From NCBI GenBank assembly GCA_026261815.1, contig JAMPIT010000484.1, positions 15,040,501 to 15,104,500 on the forward strand: a stretch of 64,000 nt of DNA, written 5' to 3'. Of this stretch, positions 34,227-45,399 are shown one piece after another (the first letter of the stretch is position 1; every line of letters begins with the position of its first letter). This DNA comes from Monarcha castaneiventris obscurior. Lineage: Eukaryota; Chordata; Aves; Passeriformes; Monarchidae. A program made the translations under genes and the position numbers. Below the pieces are notes generated by a model that saw nothing but the letters and a program-made list of their open reading frames with translations, did not search any database and had not been told where the DNA came from.

Positions 34227-35069
34227 AGGCCCAGCTATAAACCTCGGCACAGTCCACCTGCAATCAGCCCCAATTTCCCCTGCTCACATCTGCCCCTGGC
34301 AAGACAAGGTGCTGCCAGCCCTCCAGACCCACCGTGCTGGGCCCACAGGGCATGTAAAGGTGTGTTGTCAGGCCACGGGCCCTGGGGGCAGATCCACGGG
34401 CTGGTGTTGGGACTGTTGTTGCTGTGCGTGTTGGATAACCTTGGCCAAGATCCAGACTCCATCATCATTTCTGGGAAAATTACGTCATTAATGTAGCGCC
34501 GTAATCGATAGGCCATGGCCCTGATTCAGCAGGACACTTAAGTGCATGGCTAATATCCATCACACAGTCTGCTACCTTGATGGGTTGCTGGTTTGTTTTT
34601 TTTTTTTTAAGAACCTGCTTTTGCATTTAAAATTGGATTTGTGCTAAACAGAGGCGTTTGTGCCCACAAGGAGCTCCAGCCATGTCCTGACCAAGAGGTG
34701 CCATGTGCTCACAGTGTGAATGGGGTCTCAGGGCTGGGAGATGCCACTGTGAGGAGAACAAAAAAGCTGAGGGAAGCCCAGAAAAGGGAGAGTCTGTTAC
34801 CAAATGGTGCATTTGACCTCTTGTGGCCCTCCTTCCCCACACAGAAGGCTGACGCAGAGATTGCAGATTATGGAGTGAAAGGTGTGAATCTGGCTAAATT
34901 GCATTTGGCTGTCCTGAATGCTGGAAGAGCACACGGTGTTCAGGAGGCACAGGGAGAGAGAACCTGCTCAAATGGGCAAAAAAGCAATTGGGGATTTCTT
35001 ACAATCCATACTGGAGGGAAGTGGGATCCCAGAGTTATTTTCTGTGTAGAGTTAAATTAAACCTTACGA
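34227..35069. other. Unique non-coding sequence
   Basis: No gene recognised. A poly-T run lies near 34597-34608. Near 34518-34556 the sequence resembles an ancient amniote interspersed repeat with a CCCTGATTCAGCAGGACACT-type block followed by CACTTAAGTGCATG. Confidence 0.35.
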
Positions 35070-35108
35070 GGTTAACCTATTTATTAGGTTATATTTAATA
35101 GGTTAACC
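35070..35108. repeat. Inverted repeat of a GGTTAACC palindrome
   Basis: GGTTAACCTATT at 35070-35081 is the exact reverse complement of AATAGGTTAACC at 35097-35108, with a 15-nt AT-rich loop. Each arm also contains the self-palindrome GGTTAACC. Confidence 0.6.
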
Positions 35109-35129
35109 TATTTGATTTCCTTTTCCTTA

Positions 35130-35189
35130 ATTTTTTTTTTTTAATCTTTACTTTTAAAAGTGGTGTTTCTTTTTTTTTTTTTTTTTTTT
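35130..35189 (+). repeat. Two poly-T tracts
   Basis: Twelve T at 35131-35142 and about twenty T at 35170-35189, separated by AT-rich sequence. The second could be the poly-A tail of a minus-strand retrocopy, but no retrocopy is recognised to its left. Confidence 0.8.
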
Positions 35190-35460
35190 AGAGGTGATTT
35201 AGGAACAGTTGTGAAGCAATTGTTCATTAGGCTTGTAGCTGTGTTTCACTTATTTTTAATTCTCTTCATCTTGGATAGCTTTTAATCAGTTTAATACTTA
35301 CCCTCACATTTCACTAATTGTTATTTATTCCATTCAATTTTGTATCTTACAAGCATTTATTGCCCCTCACAGATCTCAGGTGAGATTCAGGGCAATGACC
35401 CCTAGAAGGCTGAGGAAATGAAGGCAGAGAATTTCAAACCACCTTGAGAGCAGCTTCCTG

Positions 35461-35496
35461 TGAGCTATGGCTCACCTCAGCCTGAGCCATAGCTCA
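35461..35496. repeat. Perfect 14-bp inverted repeat, 8-nt loop
   Basis: TGAGCTATGGCTCA at 35461-35474 is exactly reverse-complemented at 35483-35496. In RNA this would be a stable hairpin with an 8-nt loop. The stem does not extend beyond 14 bp, which is short for a microRNA precursor. The arms have no match to a transposon end I recognise. Confidence 0.7.
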
Positions 35497-38400
35497 GAAG
35501 TGGTCTGATTTATGCACCCATCAGAGCACTCAGCAGTGGTTTGGGGTGTGTTTATTATTGCAGCACCAAGTGCAGAGCAGTGGGGAGCCAAGGTCACCCC
35601 ACACACAGCCACCTCTGGCCACGGGCTGTGCCTCTGTGGGGTTTAGCAGCGACACAAACTTTCTCAGCTCACGGATTTTTTGGCAGAAGAGCAGCAAGGG
35701 TTGGTGGGTGGAGAGTGATGAATTGGGCTGAGCAAAGAGCTGGGGTTCAGCCCCAGCACAGGGATGGTGCAGTCCTGTGAGCACAACCAGGTGGGTTTTG
35801 GATCTTGGCAATGAAGTCAGAGCTTGGTCACAAATCAGGGACCCAACTCTGTCCTCTTTTTGTTTCTGTGACCCGCTTTGATCCGGGCCTGACAGCTGAG
35901 AGGAGTCCATGGAGAGGTCAGCACCGACTCTGCCACAGAGCTTCAAGCCTTGGCCTCTCTGCTGAGCCTCTCCAAGGAGCTGCAGTGCTGAGCACATTGC
36001 TGGGAGCTGCTAAAGGCACTGTTTCCATCCCAGCCTCACACCATCCCCGTCCCTGCTCAGCAGTGCAGTCTCCCTGGTTACCTGACTGCAGAGCTGGGAC
36101 AGGCATGGCACGATTTTGCCTTGTGCTCTTTGAGCCTGGCTTAGTGCTCAGTTTTTAACGTGACAAAAAGCTATTTTGCAGAGTCTTTTCTAATGGTCCT
36201 AATTTTTAGAGGAGCTGAGTCTCTGGCATGCAAGTGGATCACAACAGCAGTCTGTTTAGCACTGCCCCTTTTTTAAAGGCAAAGCAGACTTGTTTCAGCT
36301 CCGTAGGTGAGATCCTTAGTGGGGGTCGTCCAGACCAACCCTCAATAAACAGAGTTAACCTGATCTTTGTGTCCACATTGGTGGCCACATTGCATTCCTC
36401 TAGCAGAGCTCAGCTAGTGAAAATCTTCAAAGTGAATCTGTGATGTTAGAACAGATTATAGGGCTCTAGCTGGAAGCCAGCCAGGAAGCTGTGAGATGCT
36501 CCCATACTCCTACAACATGACAGCAGCAAGCACACCACACTGCCTGCATGTGCTGCTGAAAAGACATTTATGGCTTCAGTGAATCATTCCACCCAGGCAT
36601 GGCTTGTCTTCAGTGCCCGCAAAGCTGAGGCTTGGAGATTTTTATGCAGCTTCTCTTCAGATCCCAGCTGTGACCATCCAATTACTTGTAAGGGCTGCTG
36701 AAAATGCGAGACAGTGGGAGCTGTAGATGGAGCAGTTGTGGAACAGCTTTGACAGAGCTTGTCTTGAGCTGAGCCACTTTATGGTCCTGATCCGATCCTG
36801 AATTGGACTCATATGGGATCTACCCCTGCCCAGCTTTCTGCTGCCATTGCTGAAGGAAGAGTGATCTGCTTAGCACCAAACCCTCCTTCCTTTCCCAGTT
36901 AAACTGGGTGCTCTAAGGGTTGACAATGCAGAGCTCACATCCCCTTGGATTTCACTGAGTCTGAGGGTCTCCCTTTAACCTGTAAAAAACCAAATTAAAC
37001 CCCAAAAAGCTATCCTGTCCTGGGGCTGTCTGTTCTTTGTCCCTGCCACCCACTGCTTCCCACACAGTGCCCGCAGAGCTGGCACAGCCGGAGCAATCTC
37101 GGTTCCTCTCTTGTGGGAAGGCAGCTGGAGAGTGTTTCCCTGGGGGAACTACACATGGTCATTTTGCTCTTAGCTGGAGTTGGTGGCTGAGCTGAAACCA
37201 AGCCATTCAGAGTTTGAAGAGTGAATCAGAGTCAGGCTCTGGGAGGAGCTTCCCTAACTCTGCACTCAGCTGAATCCAAGGGCATCGCTCTGGCTTGAGA
37301 CTCAAATTAGCAATTTTATCTCCATTGGTTCATCTCAGGAAGTGGTCAGACATGGTGTGATGTATCCTGAGATAAATGGTTTAGTTTAAATGTAGCTGGA
37401 TTTGCTACTGTCCCAGTGCCTTGGCTGCTATGTGCCACTATCCTGCAATTTCAGTGGCCTTGGGGTCCCTCCACTGCCTCACACAAGTCTAGAAATACAC
37501 CTAAGGTGGCAGTTGGATTTAGAAGCTGAAACCAATCCTCTGCTGGCTTTTATTTGGCCAGACATCCCTGCAGAAGCACCCAAGAGTTAGAGGAAAGTGG
37601 CCCCTCCTGGGCTTGGAGGGGCTAGCTCACCAGGCTGAAGTTTGGGCAGCCCTGGAAGGAACCGAAGGGCTCAGAGCCTCGTGTCACTGCTGGACATGGC
37701 TCATGGGGACCTCGCTGGGTTTGCTGCTCCGTGCTGGGGCACAGCTGTGTCACAGCTGGCACCAGCTGCTGGGCAGTTGTAAACCCGAAACTAGAAAAGC
37801 ACCATAGACCCAGGAGGGCTTTTTCAGCCCTCTCAGCATTCCCTCCTTCAGTCTGGAGGCATAAGCCAAGACCAGCCAGGAGAGAATGGTTCTGTAGTAA
37901 AGAGGAAATGCTTTGTCTTTGAGCCTGACAGCCTCCACATTGCTGGAATTTGCCTTAAAATGGGGAAAAAGGTTTTCTCTGGAATAATATTTCCTTAGAC
38001 TTGGTTCAGCATGCCTGCAGTTCAGAACAGATCTGTTTGGTTTTATTTGGCTGGGAAGTTAGGGGAGCCTGGCATGGCTGGACATGAAGTTGTGCATTCA
38101 TGGTGTGTGTGAATTCTCTTGTGAATGCATGGAAAACATGTATCATTGTTTCAATTCCCAGTGCTGGAAATAGTGCAAATAAATGACTGTGAGTCAGAAG
38201 AAGGTGAATCAGTGTAAGGTAGCTCTACTGCCAATCATTTAAGAGCACAAACATGATATGGGCAATGATCTGGCTATTCAGAGCAAACCTTTGAGCACTG
38301 AAGTCCAGGTTTTTTAAAGGAGCCCATCAGAATTAGGTGCCTAAGTCCTTCTGCTATCAGTGGGAGGTGGGTATGTACTTCCTTTAAATACTCAGTTTAG

Positions 38401-41400
38401 CAGAATATCTAAGTAACTCCAATTAAATATTTAAATGAGAGCAGTGTGTCCCCTGAATGCCTGGGCAGCACATTCCTAGCAAGAGGCACAGATTGTCTCT
38501 AGACACAGACCTACAGCCTGAACCAGCCCCTGATAATGCCCCCTTCAGTCCCCTGCCCATGCTGGAGCAGGACTTGAGATGCTCACCATGTGAGAGGTCA
38601 GTCAGGCTCAGGATGGTTTCTGTTTGCTGTGCTGATGTGGGAGGTGACTCTTGGTTACCCAGCAGTAAAGCTGCACGTTTCTCAAAGGCGAAATGCTCAC
38701 CCAGACACTGATGTTCCAGCAGAGGTGCTGCAGTGTCCCTGAGTGTAGGACCACTGGGAATTTTTGCAGTCTGTTGATTTCCTCCTGCCTTCACTTCTGT
38801 GTTCCCATGGGCAGTGTGCATGGACTGGTGCTGTGGATGTCAGCAAGACAAGAGTTAAATGCAGCTGTCTTACCTTTGAAAGCATAGTGGGGATGTAGCT
38901 CTGATCTTGTAAAGGATCCTGTTTTCTTGCTGGCAGCACAGCCTGCTCCAATTAGAACACAAGAGCTGAAACAAGGCCTGGACTCTGTCTGTCCCCTGCT
39001 GTGCTGGTGGCACTGTCACTGCTTTTTGTGGTAAGTAGGGCATTTTCAGTGCCAGTCACCTCTCTGAATGCAGCCTTGCAAAGACATGTGCAAAGTCATT
39101 GATTTTTCTTTAGCCCCAACGTGTTTTCCCTCTGTGAGATCATGGAGCTGGCAGGACAGCCCTGCCTGCAGAGGATTTGCTTCCACTTGGGCCCTAGCCA
39201 GGCAAGACAGGAATCCTAAGTGCTGCTTTATGGCTCATCTAGAGCAGCCAAGCTTGGTGCTTTCTTCTCCAGTTCAACCTCCCAGCACAGGACAGCCCTG
39301 GAGAATTGTTGGCTATTTTTCCCTCCTGTGTGGGTTCACCCAGGGCAGGCAAAAGAGGAATGGAAGCATCTTCCTCATGTGGGTGTGGTGGTCGTGTCTT
39401 GAAGGCCTGGCAAAGGCTGTTGCATGAGGCAGAGCAGACACACAAGCAGCAGAGGCAGGAGAATTACCTGGGATGTTGCACTGTCTGCCACCAAAGTGAT
39501 TTCATACAGTCCTGGTGGGCCAGGAATCAAGGTGAGGGGGTTGAAGTGAGGTAAGGTCACAGTAGAAGTGAGAAACAGGCTTGGGAACTCAGTCAAATTC
39601 CCAAATGGCAAAGCTCCCCAGTGTTGCAGGGTCTTCTGTGCTGCTGCTGTGTTCAGGAGCTTTTCAGTCCAGTAATAATGTCTCTGTAGGTTACAGCCCT
39701 TGATGAGACCCTCTGACAGACTTGTGAAGGCAATGCCTGGAAGCCATGTACAAATCTAACCTCCCTTTGTGATAGGCTGTGCATCAGGGAATTGAACTGA
39801 AGGATTACTGGCTCCAAAGGCTCCAAAGGCTGCTGGAGGGTGCCAGGAGCTTATTGTTGAGGAGAAACCACAGCCTGACCTGAAATTCCAGATCAGGAAT
39901 CACTTGATGCCCAAGGAAGTAGGCAGGACCCTACTGAGGTCCTGTGCTGTGTTAGACAAAGTCATCCAATGCATATTCCAAAATGAAGACTTCTGGTAGC
40001 TATCAGGGGATGAAGCCCAGCCTGCCCAGTCTCCTGGCTCTGCTTCTTTCCCAGCTGAGAGACCAATGCCCAGATGTGCCATCAAATTCCTGCACAGCTT
40101 GTGGTTCCCAGTTTGGGAATTCAGCGTCTAGAATGGAACAAGCAGCTTACTTGAAATCCCTACACACCACTCTGTAATTAAGAATAAGAGAGAGAATTGC
40201 TATTAATTAGCTTTCATTGACCCACTTTTGACCCTCCAAATGCTGTTTCAGTGCACTAGGTCTCTGTCAGCCTGCACTCTGGGGAGAGATTAATCTTCAT
40301 TACTGTTTTGCATTAGCCTGGCTCTCTTCGTTAGTTTCTCATTAACGTTCTGGTGGGTTGGTGCTGCCAATGGAGAAGGAATGTTCACACAGAACAACGT
40401 TAGGAAATGAAACCATTTTCTAAGGCACTGTAGTGGCCCATGGCCAGACATTGTGGCCCTGGCCATTGCAGGTGGACTGGTAGCAGCAAATGATGGTCAT
40501 GGATAGCACGGCAATCATGTTAAACCATGTGGGATTTGATCCCCTCCTCACCCAGACTGGTGCCTCCCTTGATTGTCTCATCCACATCTTGCTTCAAGTC
40601 TCCAGAGCTTCTGGGTCCTGCTATGGCTGAGTTCACATTCTGTTCTGTTCCTCACAGAGCAGCCCCTGCTGAGCTCCATGGAAGGATGCAGCTGTAACAC
40701 TGGGGATTAACTGAGGTACAAGCCTGGCTTTCCACTGGGGATGAGAGGGGAGGGACCCAGTGAAAATTCCCTCACAGATGTTTTACCAAAGTAAGGAACA
40801 ATTGGAGACCCTTCAGTCTTAAACAAATTCCAGCTGATGTTTACCAAAAGAAAGATCAGCACCAGGAACTCATATTGTCTTGCTGCTCTGCGACCTCACT
40901 ATGGCATCTAAATGGAGATAAGGGCTTTAGTTAGTTTCCCTTTGCCATGCTCGTGTGGAATTGGAGAAGTTTGCTTGGCTGCTGTCCATGTTGTGCTCCT
41001 GCCATGAGAACAACACAGCTAACAGGGAATCATGGGATGGTGTTGGTTGTGAGTCCCAGCCACAGGTCACAGAGAGCTACTGCTCCCCTCAAGGAGTGAC
41101 CCTCACAGCCCATTCTGTGAGGGATAAAATGAATCATTTCCGGTGACTTTCAGGGAATTGGTGAATGAATCAATGGGAAAGTCAGGAGGGCAGCTCTCCT
41201 GGCTCCTGGAGCTGTCTGGTGCACTCAGCTCTGCACTTTGGGGAGCAGAGAACATTGCTGGTGTCACCTGGAAGTGGAGTGACAGACGTAGAAGTGTAGC
41301 CCGCTGTTCTCTCACAGCTACTTCAGAATCTCACAAATCATTATCTAGGAATGATTCATTTCTGTACAAGAGCTGCAAATGAGATATGTATCAGGGTTAC

Positions 41401-41492
41401 AGCACTCTGTTGCAACATCACACTGAGTTTCATTGAAAACCAAGGTCCTGGATCAAGGAAATGTCTTTTCAGCAGCACATGGCAGTTCTTGA
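35497..41492. other. Unique non-coding sequence
   Basis: No gene or interspersed repeat recognised. Short direct repeats (GGCTCCAAA twice) lie near 39810. The AT-rich repeat-free stretch 40180-40360 contains several homeodomain-type cores (TAATTA, ATTAATC, CATTAAC). Confidence 0.4.
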
Positions 41493-41708
41493 AACAGCCT
41501 GGTAAATGCCGTCCTTGAAGGTTCTGAAATTCAAAGAGAAATAGAGAAAGAAAACAAATGTTTGAAAAAGCAACTAACCATTGCTTTTAGATTTCTTGCA
41601 GATGCATTTGGAGTATTTGGGATTGTTACTAATATTGCAGAGGCTGCCATGCAAATTTGGGAATGGGTTGCAAGTGCCAGTGGCTGGCTAAATGAGGAAA
41701 CACATGGT
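41493..41708 (+). pseudogene. Protein-like open frame, possible coding fossil (unrecognised)
   Basis: A frame opens after a TGA at 41490 and runs to 41720, where CR1 sequence supplies the stop. It encodes a charged, coiled-coil-like stretch (EIQREIEKENKCLKKQL) followed by an aliphatic and aromatic, Gly/Ala-rich segment (FLADAFGVFGIVTNIAEA, then MQIWEWVASASGW). This helix-plus-hydrophobic layout looks like real protein and is unusual for AT-rich non-coding DNA. There is no upstream ATG (the first is at 41648), so it would be an internal exon or a truncated remnant. A CR1 interrupts it at about 41704-41709. I cannot name a family. Chance is still possible. Confidence 0.25.
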
Positions 41709-42203
41709 AGAATAGAATAGACTGTTTCATTTGGAAGGGACCTACAATGATTGGTAGTCCAGCAGCCTGACTGATTCAGGGCTGACCAAAAGTTAAAGTG
41801 TGTTACGTGCATTGTCGAAATGCCTCTTAAACTCTGACAGCCTTGGGGAATTAATTGTCCACTGGGAATCCTGTTTCAGTGTTTGACTCCCCTCTCAGTA
41901 AAGAAATGCTGCCCAATGTCCAGTCTAAACCTCCCCTGAGGCAGCTTTGAACCATTCCCACGTGTCCTAGCACTGAATACCAGGGAAATCAGCACTTTCC
42001 TCTCCCTTTCCTCTGGAAGCTGCAGGGAGCAGTGAGGTCACCCCCTATCCTCTTTTTCTCCAAACTGGACCAACCCAGCATCCCGAGCTGCTCCACACAG
42101 GACATTCCTTCAGTCCTTTTGCCAGCTTTGTTGCCCTCCTCTGGACACATTCAAGGACCTGCACAATTCTTCTTGAATTGTGGGGCCCAGAATTCACACA
42201 GTA
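41704..42203 (-). mobile_element. CR1 LINE 3' fragment, antisense
   Basis: The left end is the reverse complement of a CR1 3' terminus (AGAATAGAATAGACTGTTTC, TTTGGAAGGGACCTACAATG). It continues with antisense blocks: AATGCCTCTTAAACTCTGAC, TTTGACTCCCCTCTCAGTAA, a TTGAACCATTCCCACGTGTC block, CAAACTGGACCAACCCAGC, GCCCTCCTCTGGACACATTC and GGGGCCCAGAATTCACACAG. It is about 500 bp and 5'-truncated near 42203. Open frames in it are relics of ORF2. Confidence 0.92.
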
Positions 42204-43727
42204 GATCTGTCTTACCCAATGGCTTTGGGATGTGGCAGCCCTCTTCCATAGATTGGACCAGAAAAGAGAACCTCCCCACTTTTCATGGGATCAGGCAGAG
42301 CTGTGAGGCGGAGCTGAGGATCTGTGTGGGTAGAAAGTGTGAGTGGGTCTACCTTTGTCACCCAGGGCTGTGGTGCCAGGTATAGGGAAGTGCTTGGGAT
42401 TGGGACTTTTTGTTTTTGGCAGCAAGGGCAGCCTGGTCAGCACTCAAGCCTGGGTACTCAAATGCGGGCCCATTTCCATTCAGGGACCAGAGTGAAGTTA
42501 AGCTGTAGGTTGCCCATGGACCTTGTTTATGTGCTTGGGAATATGAGAGTCCTCAAAATACAGGCAATCCCATCCCAAAGCTTGGAGAGAGTAACATCAG
42601 CACCAGTCAGACCAGGGTAATGTGAGAAAGTTGGGAAGGAACTGGGTGTGATGCTTTAAATGTGTCTCAGTGTCAGTGGTGATAATTTGTTTCTGGTGGA
42701 ACAAGGGCCTGGAAAGCCCAGAAGAAGCAGGTTGTGAGGGAAATGTGGGAACTCTTAGGTCAGCTGGAACCTAAAGTTCAGCAATACGACAAGTGCCTGT
42801 GTAGATGTGGCACATATTACCTGTGAGGGAACCTGGATGGAACCCTGTCAGTTTCAAGCTATTTCCTCCTTTCTTCACCTACCTGGATTGCCCCGGGGCT
42901 TTGCAGTTGCTCTGTAAGGTGGTTGTTGGTGCAGGCACTTGGGACTTTTCAGGGTGTGCAAACACAATCTTCAAACCTGTTGCTTGGATTCAGAGTTTCG
43001 ATGTTTGGACACATCAGGTATGTGGTATGTTCCTAATCTCCAAGTGGATGAGGGTAGCTCTGATGATCAGGTTGGAGAGGTAAATACTCACCACTACATA
43101 TTTCAACGTTACTTTGAACAAAGGGCTGAAAAATGTGATCCATTGTCTCAGCAAACATTCCTGCCAGGGAACATATTTGGTAGATTATTGGCCAAAGATC
43201 TGAAGGGACGTGAACTCACTCCAAGGTAATTTTGTTTACACGTTTCAAATACGCGATTGCAAATAATTTTGCTTTCTGCTCTCTGTGCCCCTGTGGAAGT
43301 TGTGCACTGAGAAGGAGTTTCCTGCCAAATTCAAAGCAAACTTTATTTCTGTCTTAGCATGAGCTCAAGGCCTGGACTTGTTCGAACTGGGGCTGGGGAG
43401 ACAGGGCCTTTTGCCTATGGAAAATGGAACTTTTCCAGTGCTAGAGTGCTGCCCAGGACTCATAATGGCAGTTTGAAGGTGTGAAGCAGTGCAGCACCAT
43501 GGGAGCTGCAGCTGACCAGAGGGTTCCCCCAGAATTCCCATTGAGAGCTGCAGCAGTATTTCAAACTAGCAGTAAGAGTATCCTTCATCAAACCTGGCCA
43601 ATTTTGGTCACTGCAAGTATTTTCCCATTAAAAGGGAACCTTCACCCTAATCAGGTAACAGTTGCAACATTAAAAAAAATAAAATCCCTCCACGAGATAA
43701 AATACCCAGCTTTCTACAAGGGGTAGA
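42204..43727. other. Unique non-coding sequence
   Basis: Nothing recognised. Confidence 0.45.
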
Positions 43728-43839
43728 AACAGCACTGGCAGAGGAGCAGCTGGAATAAGGACTTGTCAGGTGGGGGGTGTTGAGATCCAGGATGTAGCTG
43801 TGGAAGGAGGGGAACCGCTGCATCTCCTGGCTGCAGCAG
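43728..43839 (-). other. Candidate coding exon (unrecognised)
   Basis: On the minus strand a good acceptor (CATTTACCTCATCTTCAG) precedes 43839. The frame then reads CCSQEMQRFPSFHSYILDLN and continues TPHLTSPYSSC. The first 20 or so codons have mostly C or G third positions in runs such as TTC-CCC-TCC-TTC-CAC-AGC-TAC-ATC, a coding-like pattern. The donor is uncertain; a weak CTT|GTAGAA lies at 43727. Beyond that the frame runs into A/T-rich sequence and stops at 43647. No family recognised. Confidence 0.2.
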
Positions 43840-43908
43840 CTGAAGATGAGGTAAATGCAGTGAGTGTCAGAAATGTCTAGACAAGGTGGAAAGCTTATTA
43901 CAAGTATT

Positions 43909-43957
43909 GGAGAGGGAAAAAAAAAAAAAAAGAGGGAGGAAGAAGAAAGAAGAGAAA
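43909..43957 (+). repeat. Polypurine tract with poly-A run
   Basis: An uninterrupted A/G stretch including about 15 A at 43917-43931, followed by GAGGGAGGAAGAAG. It is low complexity. Confidence 0.85.
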
Positions 43958-45399
43958 CAAAGAGCCAGTAGATTGCATGATTATACACTGCTTAAAGGAG
44001 ACAGGTTGAGATTATATAATTCTCTGGGGAAACTCTACTTGAAACAATTATGTGTTCAACTGGGTGCACTATGTTAGGGTTTTTAAATTTAAAAAAAAAA
44101 GGAGGCTGAATGCTCAAGAAAGTGTGGAGGAGGTAGTGAAGTGCTGAGCTGAAAAATCTTTTTTTAAATCTTTATATGTACTGCATGGTGGGGGAGAAAG
44201 AGGCAGCAGAGAAAAGGATGCTTTTGACACACGTCAGAGATATCACCAGCTCCAGTGACAATTTTAAGGAAATTAAATGGAAATTAAAGGGAAGCATTTT
44301 AGAGCAGAAGTCCCAAAAGCACTTAAAAATATGGAACATCAGAAAAGCTCAGCATCTGCCAGCAGTGGGAGATCAGCTCCTTTCATGGCCAGCACGCAAA
44401 GCTCAGCGGGCCGAGCCTGAGTCAGCTCCGAGACACCAGGACTCAGCCTGATGCACTTCAAAAGCTGTGCCAGAGTGCAGGAGAACCTCCAGGGCTGACA
44501 GCTCCTTCCAGCAGGGAAAAGCTCTGAAATCCCAGCATCCTAGAGAAAAAAGGGGAAGAAGTGGGACACCTTGACTTCCTTATTTCAGTTCCTTGTGGTC
44601 TCGCAAAGCCCGGTGTTGGGTGTGCCCAGAGTTGGGTGTGCCCAGTGGTTCTCCACTAAAACTCAGCTGTCACTTGGCTGTCATTCCTTGGCCATGGCAC
44701 CATGTGGCCTCTTCTTGTCCAGGGCAGTGCTTTCATTCATTTCTCTGCCTCACTCATTCCAGTCTCTGCCCATCTCAGGGGTATTTTCATCCTTCTCAGT
44801 TCTGCCATGCCAGTGACAGAGGCAGGTGTGATATCACACCCCTTTTAGTTCCTTTGGACTCCCACCATGCACGTGATCCCAAAAATCAGGCAGCCCCTGT
44901 AGCCTGACACAGAGAGGACCCACAGAGGTGCACACCAGCATCTAAGCAGGAGAACAATGAGTGTGTTCTGTAACAAAGCAGAGGGAAAGACACCAGTGTG
45001 TTTTCATTTCCTCAGAAATACATCCCAAAAAAACCCCACAAGAGGGTTGAGTCATCCATAGAGGATGCTGGCCTCTCTGAGTTGCAGCTGCTAGTTTTTA
45101 ATGATATAATTTTAATTTACCAATAAAATAAAAGAAGGAAGGAATGAGTGGATGGGATGCCTATCATTGTCTCTCTGTAGGACTTCCCTTTTTCAGCATG
45201 GATGCAGGACATTGGCTGTTTGATCTGTGGTCTTTAAGCTGTGAGCTGCTCATGCACATGTGAAGTTTGTTCAAACACATCTGCTGGCTTCAGGTACAGC
45301 TTGGTGGGATCGTATAAGATCATATATTTGGTGAAAACTGTGAAAAAATAATATTCTCTCTTTTTGTGTAAGTACTTTAACATTAGTCAGTATCCTTCT
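43958..45399. other. Unique non-coding sequence
   Basis: No gene recognised. It contains a 16-bp tandem duplication (GTTGGGTGTGCCCAGA/T) at 44615-44646. Confidence 0.45.

Noticed and set aside
35461..35496. MicroRNA precursor
   Set aside because: The stem stops at 14 bp with an 8-nt loop. It is far shorter than a Drosha substrate and the flanks do not pair.
39469..39579. Minus-strand exon-like segment (PPGLYEITLVADSATSQ) with a good CAG|GTAATT donor
   Set aside because: Protein-like text, but no credible acceptor upstream. The frame continues without a boundary, so it was left out of the features.
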